Shown piece after piece: positions 19,862 through 27,500 of a DNA stretch of 27,500 nt. The translations under genes were made by a program, and so were the position numbers. The DNA comes from Chrysomallon squamiferum (lineage: Eukaryota; Mollusca; Gastropoda; Neomphalida; Peltospiridae). The stretch is taken from the NCBI GenBank assembly GCA_012295275.1, contig CM022675.1:5216276-5243775 (forward strand). Direction: 5' to 3'. Numbering within the stretch: the stretch's first letter is position 1; every line of letters begins with the position of its first letter. The notes below the pieces were generated by a model. The model did no database searches and was not told the origin of the DNA. It was given only the letters and a program-made list of their open reading frames with translations.

Positions 19862-19915
<54 letters not shown>
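19625..19915. repeat. GA-rich tract and TC run upstream of copy II
   Basis: A pure GA run at about 19667-19722 lies in GATAGA-type sequence, with a TC run at 19865-19912. No gene is present. Confidence 0.92.
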
Positions 19916-20105
19916 TATAAAAGGTGTCTATTATTTAAAAAATATTACATTTATGACAGTGTGTTTATTTCTCTAGCTACAAGGTTTTTTTCTTTTCTTT
20001 GTTAATTGAAAATACGAAAAAACCACAAAAAAACGGAAAAAGTTTGATTATTCTAAATTTTATTTTTTCACAGAGTTTAATATAATTTCTCAGTAGCATC
20101 TAAAT

Positions 20106-20109
20106 AATA

Positions 20110-20178
<69 letters not shown>
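20106..20178. repeat. TAA microsatellite in copy I 3' flank
   Basis: A TAA-type triplet run sits at the position equivalent to 12674-12738. Confidence 0.93.
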
Positions 20179-20456
20179 GTATATAAAAATTAAAACCAAA
20201 TTAACATAATAAAAATACAAATGTTTGAAGATCTAGTTCAATATAAAATTGAACAAAACATAATATTAAGTTAAATAGTTAATATATAATTTTAGTATCA
20301 AAATATAACGTTCAGATGTCAAATATTTTTTAATCAACACGTCAAATGATAATATTTTCTGAGAATAAACAATGGAACTAATTTCTTGCAGGAGAATGGC
20401 ATAGACACGATATACATTTACAAATTATTAAATTTAAAATAAGCTGCATCAAATAT

Positions 20457-20462
20457 TTTATT
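20457..20462 (-). promoter_or_regulatory. Candidate polyadenylation signal of copy I
   Basis: AATAAA occurs on the minus strand about 110 nt past the family stop, inside a block conserved at the same place in copy II and in the relic copy at the left. Confidence 0.4.
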
Positions 20463-20570
20463 GATTTGTTTTGTTATTTGATGTGGAATTAGTAGAGTGA
20501 AGAGAATTGGTCGATGTCATTTTATACATTGCTGTGATTTCTAAGAATTCAAAAAATTAATTTATAAATT

Positions 20571-27499
<6,929 letters not shown>

Positions 27500-27500
27500 C

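Overview
Kind of DNA: AT-rich animal DNA with short exons bounded by GT-AG splice sites, dense microsatellites and metazoan protein families (C-type lectin-like, WSC, THAP, Tigger transposase). The style fits an invertebrate, possibly a mollusc. That is an impression, not a proof. No bacterial, phage, tRNA, rRNA or CRISPR feature was recognised.

Main content: a tandem cluster of one multi-exon receptor gene family, all on the minus strand. Three copies are visible and are called A (left, about 992-8252 with a possible distal first exon at 11741-11813), II (13108-19227) and I (20571 to beyond the right edge). A relic of a fourth copy lies at 627-700. The exon series is: (1) signal peptide; (2) N-terminal half of a C-type lectin-like domain (CTLD); (3+4) a WSC domain; (5) C-terminal half of the same CTLD; (6+7) a second CTLD; (8) Thr-rich stalk; (9) one membrane helix; (10) a long Tyr-rich cytoplasmic tail. 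Exon lengths, phases and splice sites agree across copies. The inferred protein is a type I membrane lectin-like receptor of about 700 residues, which could link extracellular recognition to tyrosine-based signalling. Function is inferred.

No copy is open from end to end. A has an out-of-frame proximal exon 1, indels in exon 6 and stops in exon 8, but the longest tail (253 residues). II has a decayed exon 7 and a frameshift that leaves a 127-residue tail. I has a 1-nt insertion in exon 6 and a 2-nt deletion that leaves a 31-residue tail. These may be real decay or diversification, or indel errors in the assembly.

Layout: 1-991, 3' flanks plus the relic; 992-8252, copy A; 8253-12540, promoter-like block, decayed THAP fragment with a CGCG palindrome, 17-bp minisatellite, second exon 1 and second promoter-like block; 13108-19227, copy II; 19228-20570, promoter-like block and spacer; 20571-27500, copy I, with a deleted Tigger-like transposon in intron 3. 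Introns carry copy-specific repeats: 16-bp TGTA-rich arrays in intron 6 of A and I, trinucleotide runs in intron 4 of all three, and GA/TC and TAA runs elsewhere.
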